Source: an uncultured Thiotrichaceae bacterium
GTDB lineage: Bacteria; Pseudomonadota; Gammaproteobacteria; Thiotrichales; Thiotrichaceae
NCBI GenBank assembly: GCA_902727945.1
Contig: CACVAV010000090.1
Span: 1 to 8,760 of the forward strand
Length of the DNA: 8,760 nt
Reading direction: 5' to 3'
Positions 7,801 through 8,760 of this stretch are shown piece after piece (position 1 is the first letter of the stretch; each line of letters opens with the position of its first letter). Below the pieces are notes generated by a model, which worked only from the letters and a program-made list of their open reading frames with translations, was not told where the DNA came from and did no database searches. Both the position numbers and the translations under genes were made by a program.

Positions 7801-8577
7801 ATCGGCTTTATCGCATTGGCTGGTATAATTGTACGGAATTCGATTTTGCTGGTTGATTTTGCGCGCGAGGCTGTTAGAAACGAGGGTGTGTCGGCGACTG
7901 AAGCGGTTATTCGTTCCTGTGAAGCGCGTACCCGCCCGATTTTGATTACTGCGCTGGCATTATTGGGCGGATCGATGGTGATTCTGTCCGATCCGATTTT
8001 CCAGGGCATGGCTGTCTCGTTGATTTTTGGTGGTGCCGTTTCAACATTACTCACCTTGTTGGTTATCCCATTGGGTTGTATTAGTGCCGGAAACTCATTA
8101 CGCGGTGAAGCTTATGATGATCCCGATCCGGATACTGACGGTGGTGGAGCAGGAAATTATGTGCCCGGTTCGGCTACGGAAAGTACAAAAAAGAAATTAA
8201 CTATTGGTAAAGTTGTTAAAAATACGGCAGTCTTCTCTTGGATGTATGTTATTGCATTGTTGACGAGCTTTAAAGATGGTGTGGCGGATTTAGGTCAGGC
8301 AGGGTTAAAATGGCGGAGAAAACGTGCCAATGCCGGCAAGCAGTTCAGAGCTGAGCAAAAAGCTCAGACAACTGCTAGGCTTTATGAGGATCTGCCAAAA
8401 GCACCGGCTGAGCCGGAAACTAAGGCAGTAGTGGTTAGCCCGCCTGAAGCAGAAGCAACGGTACCAGCGGTGGAAAAAACAGATACAATAGAAGAAGATA
8501 ATGATGAAGTCGTTGAGCATAAAAAACCTGTCAAACCTGCAAAGCGTCGGGGCATTAAACTCAAAAAGGACATTTAA
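4855..8577 (+). CDS. RND-family efflux permease (AcrB-like fold) with long C-terminal tail
   Basis: A 1240-residue inner-membrane proton-driven transporter; typical AcrB-type pumps are about 1030-1050. TM1 is near 25-47, the first periplasmic porter domain near 50-360, TM2-TM6 near 362-515, TM7 near 555-580, the second periplasmic domain near 580-920, and TM8-TM12 near 926-1078. TM4 carries the proton-relay pair D428-D429 in GILVDDAIVVVENIYR. TM10 has GIIVRNSILLVDF, with R994 where the relay lysine (AcrB K940) is expected. Residues from about 1085 to 1240 are extra: an acidic, Gly-rich linker, a hydrophobic stretch at 1124-1139 flanked by Lys and Arg, then a Pro/Glu/Ala-rich tail ending in a basic patch. 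The gene is in an operon with the adaptor upstream and a small exported protein 18 bp downstream. The Shine-Dalgarno sequence is weak. Drug, metal or lipid export cannot be told apart from the sequence. Confidence 0.95.
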   Translation: MNESNQNNSNASHKLGLAGQTAQAFIVSPLSLLLLLSFLFIGALGLMITPRQEDPQISVPMADVFVRYAGASAEEVEAIVARPLEGLMSEMTGVKHVYSASMRGEAMITVQFEVGQDLETSLFKLYDKLASNLDNMPMGISQPLVKPKGVDDVPVVTVTLWSNEVDDASLRLVGLEVLQELREVPNTSQSFIVDGRRDEVRVEIMPERLATYGVSLDQVASAVKLANSERSTGDVEPSNLIYNVYSGSFLKSAADIKRLMVAVIDGRPVYVRDVAKVVEGPSEASRMVGYYTGNEAVVEEKANNAAAVTLAIAKKHGTNGVEVAEAILNRLDGLKGQLIPDNIQVSVTRDYGKSAKEKVNALMMKLFIATMIVAVLVWLALGWRASAVVLLVIPSVITTTVFAAWAFGMTIDRVSLFALIFSIGILVDDAIVVVENIYRRWLLAGSQALDIAVDAVREVGNPTILATATVIAALLPMGFVSGMMGPYMMPIPVLGSVAMIISLFAAFAFTPWLTNAWKPSLEKLNADAEKEHKQSERMERFFRAIIIPLSTQASKGYAFLLAIIVSFFLLLTLFYPLKAVPVKMLPLDNKSEFNVVVNMPEGTALPVIANVMHELATELQAFPEVLDLQSYSGTASPFNFNGLVRHYYLRQQPWQGDIQVQLTENSARSRSSHEIAVAARELLTPIAAASNARIQVVEMPPGPPVLQTVVAEIYNPDPEVRRQVAADMTEFFRQAENLSDVDNLMEEDYEMLRFVVDTDKAQRNGISVEDVNRSLEMAMGGFVLGDIKRNALIDPTRIILQVPLSARSQIMRLVQLPVANQQGRSISLSELGSFKREPQDKPIFHKDMNPVEFVTAEGVGRLAAPVYGQKQVEALLQSANDGEGYKAPDGTALTGGHWFGAPANVGLTTAFEWGGEWTVTFETFRDMGIAFGAALVLIYMLIVAQFGNFTLPAIIMAPIPLTLIGIIPGHWLMGAEFTATSMIGFIALAGIIVRNSILLVDFAREAVRNEGVSATEAVIRSCEARTRPILITALALLGGSMVILSDPIFQGMAVSLIFGGAVSTLLTLLVIPLGCISAGNSLRGEAYDDPDPDTDGGGAGNYVPGSATESTKKKLTIGKVVKNTAVFSWMYVIALLTSFKDGVADLGQAGLKWRRKRANAGKQFRAEQKAQTTARLYEDLPKAPAEPETKAVVVSPPEAEATVPAVEKTDTIEEDNDEVVEHKKPVKPAKRRGIKLKKDI

Positions 8578-8581
8578 TTAT

Positions 8582-8587
8582 AAGGAG
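8582..8587 (+). promoter_or_regulatory. strong Shine-Dalgarno sequence for the last gene
   Basis: AAGGAG lies eight bases before the ATG at 8596. It selects that ATG over the one at 8591, which meets a stop codon after two codons. It is the strongest ribosome binding site I see in the efflux operon. Confidence 0.65.
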
Positions 8588-8595
8588 TCCATGAA

Positions 8596-8760
8596 ATGAA
8601 AATTTTTAATAAAAAGGTTTTAACTCTGGCGGTTGTTTCTGTACTGACCTCCGGTACAGCGGTAATGGCCGGAACGTTACAGGCAAATGAGCAGGCACTT
8701 GATTTGCCGCCATCGCCTCCGGGGCCATATGCAAAAATACAAGCCGAACCGGGTAGTGCT
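8596..8760 (+). CDS. exported protein of unknown function, N-terminal fragment
   Basis: Fifty-five codons are visible before the right edge, with no stop. The N-terminus is a clear Sec signal peptide: basic MKIFNKK, a hydrophobic core from about residue 8 to 19, and a likely cleavage site after A25 (AVMA). The start of the mature part is hydrophilic and then proline-rich, with LPPSPPGPYAKI at about 37-48. I do not recognise the family. It begins 18 bp after the permease stop behind a strong ribosome binding site, so it almost certainly belongs to the same operon and is a candidate periplasmic partner of the pump. The visible part does not show the expected features of a TolC-like outer-membrane factor, though too little is present to exclude one. 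Confidence 0.8.
   Translation, partial: MKIFNKKVLTLAVVSVLTSGTAVMAGTLQANEQALDLPPSPPGPYAKIQAEPGSA

Overview
The window looks like chromosomal DNA of a gammaproteobacterium. The YicC protein closely resembles gammaproteobacterial YicC, a rhombosortase-like protease sits beside type II secretion (T2SS) pseudopilin genes, and the base composition is moderate, near 50% GC by eye. A sulfur-oxidising or Thiothrix-like lineage is possible, but this is an impression from protein style, not a demonstration. I see no mobile element, tRNA, rRNA or CRISPR array.

Layout. Positions 1-1998 are on the minus strand, read from right to left: a rhombosortase-like membrane serine protease, an overlapping ComF-family phosphoribosyltransferase, then a YicC-family endoribonuclease whose C-terminus runs off the left edge. 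An 82-bp divergent spacer (1999-2080) separates these from a plus-strand T2SS pseudopilin cluster gspG-gspH-gspI (2081-3481). The cluster stops without gspJ or gspK. A 201-bp non-coding spacer follows (3482-3682). Then comes a plus-strand RND efflux operon: a periplasmic adaptor (3683-4819), a 1240-residue RND permease (4855-8577), and the start of a small unrecognised exported protein (8596 to the right edge).

How the genes may work together. GspG, GspH and GspI would form the body and tip of the T2SS pseudopilus. Rhombosortases process GlyGly-CTERM proteins, and such substrates are known to use T2SS in Vibrio, so the divergent protease and pseudopilin genes plausibly belong to one export-and-surface-processing route. 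The adaptor and permease form two thirds of a tripartite efflux pump; no TolC-like outer-membrane gene is visible.

The most unusual features are in the pump. The adaptor has a methionine-rich insertion at the predicted tip of its alpha-hairpin. The permease has Arg in place of the usual TM10 Lys and a cytoplasmic tail of about 155 residues. A small exported protein of unknown function is encoded directly behind it.
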